A DNA stretch of 64,000 bases, from the NCBI RefSeq assembly GCF_009727955.1, contig NZ_WOBR01000004.1, forward strand, positions 265,916-329,915, in the 5' to 3' direction. Below the pieces are notes generated by a model that was not told the origin of the DNA, searched no databases, and saw nothing but the letters and a program-made list of their open reading frames with translations. How positions within the stretch are numbered: the stretch's first letter is position 1; each line of letters begins with the position of its first letter. This stretch comes from Aliivibrio fischeri. GTDB taxonomy: Bacteria > Pseudomonadota > Gammaproteobacteria > Enterobacterales > Vibrionaceae. The translations under genes and the position numbers were made by a program. This document shows, in pieces, positions 28,174-37,619 of the stretch.

Positions 28174-30543
28174 TTGAATTCACCTCAACAGGGTTTTTTA
28201 CTTACACGTCAAACTAGAGAAATTAATAATCAAAGTTTAGTTGATCTCTGGGTTAAGTGTGAAGATCATATTGCACACCTACTTATTGAGAACGAAGATG
28301 CAGTTACCTTCATATTAGAGGATAAGCGCTCTCAGTATGAAGCCTGTTTACAGAAAGAAAATATCCCTTTTTATATAAAACCGACGAGATTATCCACATT
28401 TAATCATGATTCAGTGCTCGGTTTGTATTTTAAAAATACCTATCAAAAACGATCGGCTACGCAATTTATTGAGCAATTACCTCTACCTATATATGAAAGT
28501 GATATCCGCTTAGCTGATCGTTATTTAATGGAACGTTTTATTTGTGGTGGGCTGTCATTTATTGGCGACCCAGTACAAAAAAAAGACCATGTTGAATATC
28601 GTAATGTAAAAGTTAAAACAACGGATCGTTCACCTAAATTCAGTATGGTTTCATTAGATGTTGAGTGTTCAGAAAAAGGCATTCTATATTCCATTGCTCT
28701 ACATAGTGAACTGGATACTCGTATTATTATGGTGGGTGATTCACAAGAAAGCGATCTGTCTATTCAATGGGTCGAAAATGAAAAAGCGTTGCTTCTTGCT
28801 TTAGAGTCTTGGTTTTATCAATTTGATCCAGACATTATCATTGGTTGGAATGTGATTAATTTTGATTTTCGATTATTAATTCAGAGAGCAAAATGGCACA
28901 AATTGCCCTTTCGTATTGGTCGGGGTAATAGTTCACTTTATTGGCGTGATTCGGATAAAAATCGACAACAAGGTTTCTTATCTTTCCCTGGGCGTGTTGT
29001 GTTAGATGGCATTGACGCTCTGAAAACTGCCACCTATCATTTTTCGAGTTGGTCACTTGAATCCGTCGCTCAAGAGTTATTGAAAGAAGGTAAATCGATT
29101 AATGATCAAAGCGATAAAATGTCTGAGATCAATCGGATGTATCGAGAAGATAAGCTTTCTTTAGCCAAATATAACCTCCAAGATTGTGTCTTGGTTACTC
29201 GTATATTTGAACATACTCATTTGTTAGAGTTTTTGATTGAGCGAACGAAATTAACTGGTGTCGAGCTTGACCGAGTAGGTGGTTCAGTCGCAGCATTTAC
29301 TAATTTGTATTTACCAAGGCTCCATAGGGCTGGGTATATTGCACCTAATTTAGAAAGTGAGAATTGGATTGCAAGTCCTGGCGGCTATGTAATGAACTCT
29401 AAACCAGGTTTATATCAATCTGTTATCGTTCTTGATTTTAAGTCTCTTTATCCCTCAATTATTCGTACGTTTAATATTGATCCTTTAGGTTTGATTGAAG
29501 GATTAAAACAAGAAGTAGGAACGGAAGATAATCAAGCCATTGATGGTTTTAGAGGGGGACGATTTCATCGAACTAAACACTTTTTACCTAAATTAATTGA
29601 AAACTTATGGTCAGCTCGAGATGAAGCAAAAAGAAATAATGAAAAGGCATTTTCTCAAGCAATAAAAATCATAATGAACTCATTTTATGGTGTGCTAGGG
29701 TCGTCAGGTTGTCGTTTTTTTGATCATCGATTGGCCTCTTCAATAACCATGCGTGGGCATGAGATTATGAAAATGACTCGTGAGTTAATTGAAGCAGAAG
29801 GTTATGAAGTGATATACGGTGATACTGACTCTACGTTTGTTACTCTTGGACAATCAATGACATCTAAAGAAGCTGACGCTATTGGTTCATCTTTGGTTGA
29901 AAAGATAAATCAATGGTGGATTTCTCACTTATCTGAAAAATATGCAATTGATTCAGCATTGGAAATTGAATATGAAACTCATTATCGAACGTTTTTAATG
30001 CCTACGATCCGAGGGTCAGAAACTGGGTCTAAAAAGCGTTATGCTGGTTTAGTAAAAAAAGAAGGTAAGGAAGAAATTGTATTTAAAGGATTAGAGACAG
30101 TTAGAACGGATTGGACTCCATTATCACAAGAATTTCAGAAAACATTATTCCATAAAGTGTTTCATCAACAAGATGTAAAGGAATACGTTCGACAATACGT
30201 CGATGATACTAAGCAAGGTAACTTAGATAAGCAGCTTATTTATAGAAAGCGTTTGAGAAGACAGTTGGATGAATACCAAAAGAACGTTCCTCCTCACGTT
30301 AAAGCGGCACGATTAGCGGATTATCGGAATCAACAAATAGGAAAAAGGCCTCAATATCAATACGGTGGATGGATAGAGTATGTTATTACCACTGCGGGCC
30401 CAGAACCAATTGAATATATAAATAATCCGATTGATTATGACCATTATGTAGAGAAACAATTGAAACCAATCGCGGATGGAATTCTTCCTTTTATCGGTTT
30501 AGATTTTAATGAATTATCTAACTCTCAATTAGGTCTATTTTAA
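28174..30543 (+). CDS. polB: DNA polymerase II
   Basis: This 789-aa family-B DNA polymerase acts in replication restart and translesion synthesis. Its 3'-5' exonuclease domain shows SLDVECS (Asp/Glu of Exo I) and NVINFDFRLL (Exo II). The polymerase domain shows LDFKSLYPSIIRTFNIDP (motif A), IIMNSFYGVLGS (motif B) and YGDTDSTFV (motif C). The length matches E. coli Pol II (783). The start is a TTG with AGG 9 bp upstream, coupled to the preceding gene. In E. coli polB is SOS-induced; I see no CTG-N10-CAG LexA box before this pair, so SOS control is not supported here. Confidence 0.95.
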   Translation: MNSPQQGFLLTRQTREINNQSLVDLWVKCEDHIAHLLIENEDAVTFILEDKRSQYEACLQKENIPFYIKPTRLSTFNHDSVLGLYFKNTYQKRSATQFIEQLPLPIYESDIRLADRYLMERFICGGLSFIGDPVQKKDHVEYRNVKVKTTDRSPKFSMVSLDVECSEKGILYSIALHSELDTRIIMVGDSQESDLSIQWVENEKALLLALESWFYQFDPDIIIGWNVINFDFRLLIQRAKWHKLPFRIGRGNSSLYWRDSDKNRQQGFLSFPGRVVLDGIDALKTATYHFSSWSLESVAQELLKEGKSINDQSDKMSEINRMYREDKLSLAKYNLQDCVLVTRIFEHTHLLEFLIERTKLTGVELDRVGGSVAAFTNLYLPRLHRAGYIAPNLESENWIASPGGYVMNSKPGLYQSVIVLDFKSLYPSIIRTFNIDPLGLIEGLKQEVGTEDNQAIDGFRGGRFHRTKHFLPKLIENLWSARDEAKRNNEKAFSQAIKIIMNSFYGVLGSSGCRFFDHRLASSITMRGHEIMKMTRELIEAEGYEVIYGDTDSTFVTLGQSMTSKEADAIGSSLVEKINQWWISHLSEKYAIDSALEIEYETHYRTFLMPTIRGSETGSKKRYAGLVKKEGKEEIVFKGLETVRTDWTPLSQEFQKTLFHKVFHQQDVKEYVRQYVDDTKQGNLDKQLIYRKRLRRQLDEYQKNVPPHVKAARLADYRNQQIGKRPQYQYGGWIEYVITTAGPEPIEYINNPIDYDHYVEKQLKPIADGILPFIGLDFNELSNSQLGLF

Positions 30544-30675
30544 GAATTATTTTTATTGTATATTGAAGAAACCGGATCAAAGTCAATAGCATTTTAATAG
30601 CAAAACTTTGCGGCCTAACGCATAATCAATATGCTTTTATCTATTTTTTTAAGGTAAAATAGACAGTTAGTTAAG

Positions 30676-30692
30676 ACCTCTATTATAGAGGT
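30676..30692 (+). promoter_or_regulatory. Perfect 17-bp palindrome in the uvrY leader
   Basis: ACCTCTA-TTA-TAGAGGT has perfect 7-bp arms and ends 28 bp before the uvrY start codon. It could be a DNA operator or, in the mRNA, a small stem-loop. No T-tract follows, so it is not a terminator. Confidence 0.5.
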
Positions 30693-30720
30693 GGCTGTAG
30701 ATTAAATCGGAGTGTCAGTT

Positions 30721-31365
30721 GTGATTAAAGTATTCCTTGTAGATGATCATGAGCTGGTTCGCACAGGGATTAGACGTATTCTTGAAGACGTCCGTGGAAT
30801 TAAAGTAGTAGGGGAAGCTGACAGCGGTGAAGATGCCGTTAAATGGTGTCGAACAGAGCAGGCAGATATTGTTCTTATGGATATGAACATGCCTGGCATT
30901 GGTGGCTTAGAAGCAACCAAAAAGATTTTAAGATTTAACCCAGATGTGAAAGTTATAGTTTTGACTATTCATACTGAAAACCCATTTCCGACTAAAGTTA
31001 TGCAAGCCGGTGCTGCTGGTTATTTAACTAAGGGAGCCGGTCCTGACGAAATGGTTAATGCGATTCGTATGGTACAAAGTGGCCAACGCTACTTATCGCC
31101 TGAAATTGCACAACAGATGGCGTTAAGTCAATTCACGCCAGATGCTGAGAATCCATTTAAAGAGCTTTCTGAGCGAGAGTTACAAATAATGATGATGATC
31201 ACTAAAGGCGAAAAAGTGACGGATATTTCCGAACAACTGAATTTAAGTCCTAAAACAGTGAACAGCTATCGTTATCGCTTATTCAGTAAGTTAAATATAA
31301 GTGGAGACGTTGAATTAACTCATCTAGCTATTCGTCATGGTATTTTAGATGCTGAGACGCTGTAG
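30721..31365 (+). CDS. uvrY: Response regulator UvrY/GacA/VarA
   Basis: This 214-aa LuxR/FixJ-type response regulator is the partner of the BarA/VarS/GacS kinase and normally drives transcription of the CsrB-type small RNAs. The receiver domain has VDDH at 8-10, phospho-acceptor Asp54 (VLMDMNMPG) and Thr/Lys switch residues. The C-terminal helix-turn-helix is [17 protein letters not shown]. It is nearly colinear with E. coli UvrY. The GTG at 30721 is the start, because CGGAG is 8 bp upstream and the protein then begins [10 protein letters not shown] as in relatives. uvrC overlaps it by one base. In A. fischeri this gene is called gacA and affects symbiosis-related traits (from memory). Confidence 0.94.
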   Translation: MIKVFLVDDHELVRTGIRRILEDVRGIKVVGEADSGEDAVKWCRTEQADIVLMDMNMPGIGGLEATKKILRFNPDVKVIVLTIHTENPFPTKVMQAGAAGYLTKGAGPDEMVNAIRMVQSGQRYLSPEIAQQMALSQFTPDAENPFKELSERELQIMMMITKGEKVTDISEQLNLSPKTVNSYRYRLFSKLNISGDVELTHLAIRHGILDAETL

Positions 31366-33191
31366 TGCCTTCCTTTGATTCAAAAGCGTTCCTAAAATCT
31401 GTAACACATCAGCCTGGCGTTTATCGAATGTATAACGCCGAGGCTGACGTTATTTATGTAGGCAAAGCAAAAGATTTAAAAAAACGATTATCCAGTTATT
31501 TTCGTAGTAATGTACCTTCGGAAAAAACTAAGGCGCTAGTTAGTCATATTCATCAAGTTGATGTTACTGTTACTCACTCTGAAACAGAAGCTCTTATTCT
31601 TGAACACAATTATATTAAACAATACTTACCTAAATATAATGTGCTTCTTCGAGATGATAAATCGTATCCTTATATTTTCATTTCACAGCATAAGCATCCA
31701 AGGATCTCCATCCATCGAGGTGTTAAACGCAAAAAAGGTGAGTACTTTGGCCCTTACCCTGATTCTGGAGCCGTTAGAGAAAGTCTTCATCTCATCCAAA
31801 AGTTATTCCCTATTCGTCAATGTGAAGATTCGGTATATGCAAATCGCCATAGACCTTGTTTGATGCACCAAATTGGGCGTTGTCTAGCCCCTTGTGTAAA
31901 AGGGATTGTTAGTGATGCAGAATATAAAGAGCAGACTGATTTTATTCGGTTGTTTTTACAAGGTAAGGATAGACAAGTTATCCAAACGCTTGTTGCGCAA
32001 ATGGAGATTGCCAGCCAATCCTTAAATTTTGAAAAAGCAGCGATCATTCGAGATCAAATTCAAGCCATGAGACGAGTGCAGGAGCAACAATATGTTTCTG
32101 ATGATAGTGGTGATGATCTTGATGTTCTAGGGTTTGCAATTGAAAATGGCTTGGCGTGTGTTCACTTATTAATGATTCGTCAGGGGAAGATTTTAGGTAG
32201 TCGTAGTTTTTTCCCGAAGATCCCAGCTAACACAGATAAAGAGGAAGTCTTTTTAAGCTTTTTGACTCAATATTATTTAAATCATACGCAAGGTCGAACT
32301 ATTCCTAACCGTGTAGTAACTAGCTTTGAATTTAATAGTGATAGCTTAGAAGCAGCATTAACTGAATTATCTGGACGAAAAGTGAGTTTTCAATTAAATC
32401 CAAAAGGAATGAAAGGGCGTTATTTAAAATTAGCTGATACCAATGCATTAACGGCTTTAACCAGCAAATCAAATCATAAACTAACAATGTATCAGCGCTT
32501 TAAACAATTAGAAGAAGCGTTAGTATTATCTTCTATTCAGCGCATGGAATGTTTCGATATCAGCCATACAATGGGGGAGAAAACAGTCGCATCGTGTGTT
32601 GTTTTTAATCAGGAAGGACCAGTAAAATCAGAGTATCGACGTTATAATATATCAGGTATTACTGGTGGGGATGATTATGCTGCCATGGCGCAAGTTCTTG
32701 AACGACGTTATAGTAAACAATTAGATATTGATAAAATCCCTGATGTTATTTTTATTGATGGTGGTAAAGGGCAATTGAATCGAGCTTATGAGGTTATCAG
32801 TAAGCACTGGGAAGATTGGCCTAAGCAGCCATTATTACTAGGTATCGCAAAAGGTGTTACTCGTAAACATGGGTTAGAAACACTAGTGAAAATTAGTGGA
32901 GAAGAGTTTTCAATGCCAAGTGATTCTCCAGCTTTGCATTTGATACAACATATTCGTGATGAGAGTCACAACCATGCTATTGGTGGACACCGAGCACAGC
33001 GTGCTAAAGTAAGAAAAACGAGTACCCTTCAAAATATTGATGGGGTTGGTCCAAAACGAAGACAAGCATTGTTGCAATATTTAGGTGGCCTACAAGAATT
33101 AAAAAGTGCAAGTGTCGAAGAAATAGCCAAAGTGCCGGGCATTAGCCATTCTTTGGCAGAAAAAATACATGATGCGTTGAAACACGGGTAA
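31365..33191 (+). CDS. uvrC: Excinuclease ABC subunit C
   Basis: This 608-aa nuclease subunit makes both incisions in nucleotide excision repair. The GIY-YIG domain is at about residues 14-95 ([20 protein letters not shown]). A UVR/UvrB-binding motif lies near 200-235 ([18 protein letters not shown]). An RNase H-like domain contains [14 protein letters not shown] and [10 protein letters not shown]-terminal helix-hairpin-helix pair is [18 protein letters not shown] and [12 protein letters not shown]. The GTG start overlaps the uvrY stop (TAGTG), so translation is coupled, the usual gamma-proteobacterial arrangement. Confidence 0.96.
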   Translation: MPSFDSKAFLKSVTHQPGVYRMYNAEADVIYVGKAKDLKKRLSSYFRSNVPSEKTKALVSHIHQVDVTVTHSETEALILEHNYIKQYLPKYNVLLRDDKSYPYIFISQHKHPRISIHRGVKRKKGEYFGPYPDSGAVRESLHLIQKLFPIRQCEDSVYANRHRPCLMHQIGRCLAPCVKGIVSDAEYKEQTDFIRLFLQGKDRQVIQTLVAQMEIASQSLNFEKAAIIRDQIQAMRRVQEQQYVSDDSGDDLDVLGFAIENGLACVHLLMIRQGKILGSRSFFPKIPANTDKEEVFLSFLTQYYLNHTQGRTIPNRVVTSFEFNSDSLEAALTELSGRKVSFQLNPKGMKGRYLKLADTNALTALTSKSNHKLTMYQRFKQLEEALVLSSIQRMECFDISHTMGEKTVASCVVFNQEGPVKSEYRRYNISGITGGDDYAAMAQVLERRYSKQLDIDKIPDVIFIDGGKGQLNRAYEVISKHWEDWPKQPLLLGIAKGVTRKHGLETLVKISGEEFSMPSDSPALHLIQHIRDESHNHAIGGHRAQRAKVRKTSTLQNIDGVGPKRRQALLQYLGGLQELKSASVEEIAKVPGISHSLAEKIHDALKHG

Positions 33192-33236
33192 AAAAAGCGC
33201 ACCATACACTCGCGGACCAAAACTTAAGAATTATTT

Positions 33237-33791
33237 ATGCGATTAACAATACCAAATATACTCACGTTTATCCGACTAGCACTGATCCCTGTGTTTGTTG
33301 TTGTGTTCTACTTGCCTTATGAATGGTCAGCTGTAGCTGCTGCAATGGTATTCTGGGTTGCAGGTTTTACTGATTGGTTAGATGGACTTTTAGCTCGTAA
33401 ACTGGGGCAAACTTCTCGCTTTGGTGCTTTTTTAGACCCAGTTGCTGATAAAGTCATGGTGGCTGCTGCTTTAATTTTAATTACTGAGCATTATCATACA
33501 ATTTGGATCACCATCCCTGCGATTACCATGATTGCACGTGAAATTATTATTTCTGCATTACGAGAGTGGATGGCTGAAATAGGAAAACGAGCAAGTGTTG
33601 CCGTATCTTGGGTTGGGAAAGTAAAAACTGTATCTCAAATGTTTGCGCTTTGGGTTCTTATCTGGCGTTACGATGATTGGATGATCTGGTTAGGTTATGC
33701 CGCTCTATATATTGCAACTATTTTGACATATTGGTCGATGGTGCAGTACTTAGCTGCAGCAAAAGATGATCTACTTAATGCAGATGAATAG
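33237..33791 (+). CDS. pgsA: CDP-diacylglycerol-glycerol-3-phosphate 3-phosphatidyltransferase
   Basis: This 184-aa inner-membrane enzyme makes phosphatidylglycerol phosphate, the committed step to phosphatidylglycerol and cardiolipin. It has about four to six hydrophobic segments and the CDP-alcohol phosphotransferase signature: DGLLARK followed by [12 protein letters not shown], giving the D-G-x2-A-R-x8-G-x3-D-x3-D spacing. It follows uvrC by 45 bp, continuing the uvrY-uvrC-pgsA unit. A terminator closes the unit before the tRNA genes. Confidence 0.95.
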   Translation: MRLTIPNILTFIRLALIPVFVVVFYLPYEWSAVAAAMVFWVAGFTDWLDGLLARKLGQTSRFGAFLDPVADKVMVAAALILITEHYHTIWITIPAITMIAREIIISALREWMAEIGKRASVAVSWVGKVKTVSQMFALWVLIWRYDDWMIWLGYAALYIATILTYWSMVQYLAAAKDDLLNADE

Positions 33792-33803
33792 ATATAAATG
33801 AAT

Positions 33804-33833
33804 TGAAAAGCGAACTTAGGTTCGCTTTTTTTA
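33804..33833 (+). terminator. Terminator of uvrY-uvrC-pgsA
   Basis: A 10-bp perfect stem, AAAAGCGAAC (33806-33815) with GTTCGCTTTT (33820-33829), has a 4-nt loop and a T-tract. Confidence 0.9.
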
Positions 33834-34018
33834 TATTTGAAATATTATTTTGCATAGTCAGCTGATATTACAGACTTTATCGTTTTGATTTTTTAATCTC
33901 AGAATGATAAAAGAGCAGTTATTCAGAAAAAAAACATCTTAAATAAGCCTGTTTTCGTTTGTTTTCTATTCATTTTGATCGCATTTTATTCAAACGAAAC
34001 AAAAACAGAAAAATAGTG

Positions 34019-34046
34019 TTGACTCTAAGTGCTGAATCAGTAGAAT
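34019..34046 (+). promoter_or_regulatory. Promoter of the tRNA-Cys-Gly-Leu operon
   Basis: TTGACT (34019-34024) and TAGAAT (34041-34046) are 16 bp apart. A GC-rich discriminator (GCATCCCG) follows, as expected for stringently controlled tRNA promoters. The 70 bp upstream are A/T-rich, like an UP element. Confidence 0.7.
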
Positions 34047-34104
34047 GCATCCCGTACCCAAGAGGAAGGCGCTGAATTAAGTTGCTGAATGCTTGAGGTA
34101 ATAA

Positions 34105-34178
34105 GGCGCCTTGGCAGAGTGGCTATGCAGCGGATTGCAAATCCGTGGACCTCGGTTCGATTCCGGGAGGCGCCTCCA
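34105..34178 (+). tRNA. tRNA-Cys (anticodon GCA)
   Basis: This 74-nt cloverleaf has acceptor GGCGCCT paired with AGGCGCC, anticodon loop TTGCAAA (GCA), T-arm GGTTCGATTCC and an encoded CCA end. It is the first tRNA of a three-gene operon. Confidence 0.97.
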
Positions 34179-34196
34179 TTCTTTATGAATGATTAT

Positions 34197-34272
34197 GCGA
34201 CACTAGCTCAGCTGGTAGAGCGCAACCTTGCCAAGGTTGAGGTCACGAGTTCGAACCTCGTGTGTCGCTCCA
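34197..34272 (+). tRNA. tRNA-Gly (anticodon GCC)
   Basis: This 76-nt cloverleaf has acceptor GCGACAC paired with GTGTCGC, anticodon loop TTGCCAA (GCC), T-arm GTTCGAAC and an encoded CCA. It lies 18 bp after tRNA-Cys. Confidence 0.97.
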
Positions 34273-34349
34273 AATTAAAAATTATTGCAATAGCGATAAT
34301 TACAGATGGTGTTTTACTTTTCAGTAATCGGCATCGCAAGAAATTGCGT

Positions 34350-34436
34350 GCCCTGGTGGTGGAATTGGTAGACACAAGGGATTTAAAATCCCTCGGCGTT
34401 CGCGCTGTGCCGGTTCAAGTCCGGCCCGGGGCACCA
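34350..34436 (+). tRNA. tRNA-Leu (anticodon TAA)
   Basis: This 87-nt class II tRNA has the long variable arm typical of leucine. The anticodon loop ATTTAAAAT contains TAA, and CCA is encoded. The acceptor GCCCTGG pairs with CCGGGGC using one U-G pair. It is nearly identical to E. coli leuZ outside the acceptor. Confidence 0.97.
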
Positions 34437-34443
34437 TCTTTTA

Positions 34444-34477
34444 AGAAGGCTCATCAGAAATGATGAGCCTTTTTTAT
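34444..34477 (+). terminator. Terminator of the tRNA operon
   Basis: An 11-bp perfect stem, AAGGCTCATCA (34446-34456) with TGATGAGCCTT (34461-34471), has a GAAA tetraloop and a long T-tract. Confidence 0.92.
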
Positions 34478-34728
34478 TTCAAAAAAAATCATAAACCCAC
34501 AATAATCCACATCGCTATCTTCATATCCATTTACTATTCGATTTAATTGTTATCTATTTTTGTTTTAAGCTGATTCTAATCGACACTTTACGTGCAACTT
34601 ATAAAGTTGTTAGTTAGCATCATGTTATCTCAGCCCTAAAGTTATTTTATTGTATAAAAACAATGCAGGTACGTTGTTAGATAAACGATAAAATTACCAA
34701 TTATTGGTTATCAATTTAAGGGAATAAA

Positions 34729-36897
34729 ATGAGACACCTACAGAAATTCGTATTTACTTTACTAAGTTTATTTTTAGTTGGATGTGGTGGTAGTGATGAC
34801 GATGGAGGAGGGGGAACTGCTTCTATAACATTAAATGTCAGTCAAATTACAGCGTCTGTATATCAAAATGATACTTATGAAGTAGATGTGACCGTAAATT
34901 ATCAAGGTGAAGGCGTATTGGTCGGAATGCCGAAGGGAGTAAATGAAGTCCCTATTTGGCTAGGTGTAGATGAGCAGAGTATAAGCTCAAAACAAGCTGT
35001 CTTTCGAGTTTATTTACATGGAAACATTGATACAGGAGTTTATAACTCAGTATTACGATTTGTGACAGCGTATAACAACGGTAGCGTAGCATATAAAGAT
35101 GTTCCTATTGAATTAACAATAAAAGAGCCGCTTGTATTTACAGTTGTTGCTGGAAAGCAAAATGTATCTTTAGAAAGTATGATTTCTGTTTTAGATTCGG
35201 GGCCAGTTGAAGGGAATAGTACCTATATCACGTATGATGCATATAGCGATTGGGATTGGTTAGATGTTGAAGTTGTTAATAATCAATACAAAGCTAAAAT
35301 CATTAAAACAGATCTGAGTGTTGGAGAGCATATTGGATATATTGAGTTTTTAGATCAAAATTATCGCTTTAGAAAAGTGAAGATTGTTTATATCGTAACA
35401 GAGCCTGAATTTAATCTTGGCAATGTAAATAAATTAACGATAAATAACGAAACGGTAGCATCTGAACTAGATATGACTATACCTGTTACAGCTACAAGTG
35501 AGGGGGTAACATGGAATGTTCTTAGTTCAAGCCCTATGCTCTCTGTTACTCAGAATTCAAATAGTGTCGATATTAGCCTCGAATTGGATCTTTTATCTCA
35601 AAATAACGGTATATATCAACAGTGGATTGAGTTTGAATACCAATATGGTGAACTACTGCTACCAAAAACACGTAAAATTGAGTTTGATGTAGAGATAGAT
35701 TTTACTGATATTCAACAGATCTCCCCGTATGTTTTTTATACATCAAATGAAGTTACCGCAAGGGTATGGGGTAATAATTTGATGTCATTAACAGAGGAGG
35801 ACTTCAAAGCATTTACTCCAATTATTCAATCAGTCAATTATATTAGTGATAATGAAGTTGAGCTTAATATCAAAGCCAATACAACAGAGCAAGAAATTAA
35901 CTTTACTATTGAAAATCGCTTGGACTATTTACGAGGAGAAGCAAGAGTTGTTGTTCGCCATGCTCCTGTATTTCCTGTTATGTCCGTTGATTTACCCGAG
36001 AAACCAGCATCGAAAGTGATTTATGACTCAGAGAGAGAACGTTTTTATTTTAGGACTTTCTCGAATTGGACCAATTTATTATATGAAATTTCTCATGATA
36101 ATGAGCAATGGATAGTAGAGCAAATTGTAGGGGAAAGTCCTAAAGGATTAGCGATTATTGATAATGGTACACAGCTATTAACATCCAGTGCTTCATGCTC
36201 TATGACGAAAATTGATTTGGATACAAAAGTGACTGTGGATGCACCAAGTGTCACACATTGTGGTTACATGGAGTTTGGTTTTATCGGTCAATATTATACT
36301 GGAGAAACCATCGTAGCAGATACAAACCAGTCAGTCAGTGTTTATACTTATCCTGATTGGGAACTAGCGACAGTCAATTATCCAAGTGTTTATTCAGCTA
36401 ATGCTATATTGAGTAAGAATGGAACGCACTTAATATGGACGGATTCAACAGGTATATCTTCTCCAAGAAATGCTTACATCTATGATGTACGAAGTAATCA
36501 GTTTAACCAGCTTAATACCGATGATAGTTATGATTTTTACGTTGATTCATTTTCGGTCAGTGCAAATGGAGAGCGTATGTCATATAAAAATGCTATCTAC
36601 AATGGCAGCGCAATTCTGATCGGTCATGTAGGCGCCAATGATGACACGTGGGATCGAACATTTGTTTCTATTGATGGTTCGTATGCTGCGCACTATGATT
36701 TTAGTGAGAAACAAATACAGATATATAACATACAGTCTAATGAAGGGGCGTTTTTGTCGGTCGGTTTACCGCTTTTAGTTAATGAAGAGGCTGAGTTTGT
36801 TAAGGAGATAAAATTCTCAGAAGATAACCGTTATGTCTTTGTTTTTTCATCTAATGTAAGTACAGAAGTTTATAAGATGTATGTATATGAGCGTTAG
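34729..36897 (+). CDS. Large lipoprotein with beta-sandwich repeats and propeller-like C-terminus
   Basis: I do not recognise a named family. This 722-aa protein has a clear lipobox, LVGC with Cys19, followed by a flexible GGSDDDGGGG linker often seen in vibrio and shewanella surface lipoproteins. Residues about 30-130, 135-225 and 230-330 look like repeated Ig/BACON-like beta-sandwich domains (each ends in an IELTI- or KIVYIV-type strand). Residues about 410-720 are short repeated beta blades (LLYEISHDN, KIDLDTKV, AYIYDVRSN, QIYNIQSNE) like a beta-propeller. AAGGGA precedes the ATG. It stands alone just downstream of the tRNA operon, a common site for accessory genes. Its role is probably cell-surface binding, but this is a guess. 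Confidence 0.72.
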   Translation: MRHLQKFVFTLLSLFLVGCGGSDDDGGGGTASITLNVSQITASVYQNDTYEVDVTVNYQGEGVLVGMPKGVNEVPIWLGVDEQSISSKQAVFRVYLHGNIDTGVYNSVLRFVTAYNNGSVAYKDVPIELTIKEPLVFTVVAGKQNVSLESMISVLDSGPVEGNSTYITYDAYSDWDWLDVEVVNNQYKAKIIKTDLSVGEHIGYIEFLDQNYRFRKVKIVYIVTEPEFNLGNVNKLTINNETVASELDMTIPVTATSEGVTWNVLSSSPMLSVTQNSNSVDISLELDLLSQNNGIYQQWIEFEYQYGELLLPKTRKIEFDVEIDFTDIQQISPYVFYTSNEVTARVWGNNLMSLTEEDFKAFTPIIQSVNYISDNEVELNIKANTTEQEINFTIENRLDYLRGEARVVVRHAPVFPVMSVDLPEKPASKVIYDSERERFYFRTFSNWTNLLYEISHDNEQWIVEQIVGESPKGLAIIDNGTQLLTSSASCSMTKIDLDTKVTVDAPSVTHCGYMEFGFIGQYYTGETIVADTNQSVSVYTYPDWELATVNYPSVYSANAILSKNGTHLIWTDSTGISSPRNAYIYDVRSNQFNQLNTDDSYDFYVDSFSVSANGERMSYKNAIYNGSAILIGHVGANDDTWDRTFVSIDGSYAAHYDFSEKQIQIYNIQSNEGAFLSVGLPLLVNEEAEFVKEIKFSEDNRYVFVFSSNVSTEVYKMYVYER

Positions 36898-36924
36898 TTA
36901 ATAACGATAAGATAATTACCTTGA

Positions 36925-36957
36925 TTAAAGCTCACAATAACAGTGAGCTTTTTTATA
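36925..36957 (+). terminator. Terminator of the large lipoprotein gene
   Basis: AAAGCTCAC (36927-36935) pairs with GTGAGCTTT (36943-36951), and a T-tract follows. Confidence 0.85.
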
Positions 36958-36987
36958 TAAAAACATATAGCCGTCTAGATGTAAACA

Positions 36988-37016
36988 TTTCCAAACCGAG
37001 TGAGTTACTGTATAAT
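36988..37016 (+). promoter_or_regulatory. Predicted promoter of the ECF transporter operon, with PurR-like element
   Basis: TTTCCA (36988-36993) and TATAAT (37011-37016) have a 17-bp spacer. The overlapping GTAAACATTTCC (36981-36992) shares 9 of 12 positions with the PurR core GCAAACGTTTGC. The promoter is a fair consensus match; the PurR reading is weak. Confidence 0.4.
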
Positions 37017-37064
37017 GCGCGCCTTTCTTTCCCGTAATCTCATTTTTGCTTCAAGGCGAACATT

Positions 37065-37616
37065 ATGAACCTTTCTGCTAAAACTGTTGTTGTTATTGCT
37101 ATAGGCGCTGCGCTTTATGGTATTGGTGGTTTACCTATGTTTGGTATTCCAGTATTTGCAAATACAACATTAAAACCCGCTATGGCTGTGCTTGCGCTAT
37201 TCTCTGTGCTATATGGCCCAATTGTAGGCTTTCTGGTTGGTTTTATCGGTCACTGGGTGACTGACCTATTTGCAGGTTGGGGTGTTTGGCTTACATGGGT
37301 ATTAGGCTCAGGTATTGTTGGTATGATTATTGGCTTATTTCCGATCATTACCAAGAATCGAATTGAATCGGGTTTATTTGATAAGAAAGACTTCTTAATT
37401 TTCGTTGTATTAGCTTTTTTCGGCAATGTGTTTGGTTATGGTACTTCTGCATTTTTAGATACTATTTTATACGCAGAACCATTTACTAAGGTATTTATGC
37501 AACTGTGTATTATCGCAGCGGGTAATACGTTCTTAATCGCAATTGTTGGCTATTTTATTTTAAACAATTTAGCAAAGCGTAAAAAACAAAGTACTAATTT
37601 AACAGAGGCGCCATAA
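37065..37616 (+). CDS. ECF transporter S component (UPF0397 family), substrate unknown
   Basis: This 183-aa membrane protein has about five to six hydrophobic segments and matches the UPF0397/YkoE-like group of substrate-binding S components of energy-coupling-factor transporters. Recognisable parts are [19 protein letters not shown] and [20 protein letters not shown]. In an ECF transporter the S component binds a vitamin or similar small molecule. The substrate is not evident from the sequence, and no THI-box or other riboswitch is seen upstream. AAGGCG precedes the ATG. The ATPase gene starts 4 bp after the stop and the T component follows, so the full transporter is one operon. Confidence 0.85.
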   Translation: MNLSAKTVVVIAIGAALYGIGGLPMFGIPVFANTTLKPAMAVLALFSVLYGPIVGFLVGFIGHWVTDLFAGWGVWLTWVLGSGIVGMIIGLFPIITKNRIESGLFDKKDFLIFVVLAFFGNVFGYGTSAFLDTILYAEPFTKVFMQLCIIAAGNTFLIAIVGYFILNNLAKRKKQSTNLTEAP

Positions 37617-37619
37617 TTA

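Noticed and set aside
34089-34463. An open reading frame of 124 codons across the tRNA genes
   Set aside because: It runs through tRNA-Cys, tRNA-Gly and tRNA-Leu; its sequence is explained by the tRNAs and it has no coding character of its own.
36958-37064. Riboswitch (for example THI-box) before the ECF operon
   Set aside because: The leader is only about 50 nt from the predicted promoter and has none of the conserved THI, cobalamin or preQ1 elements.
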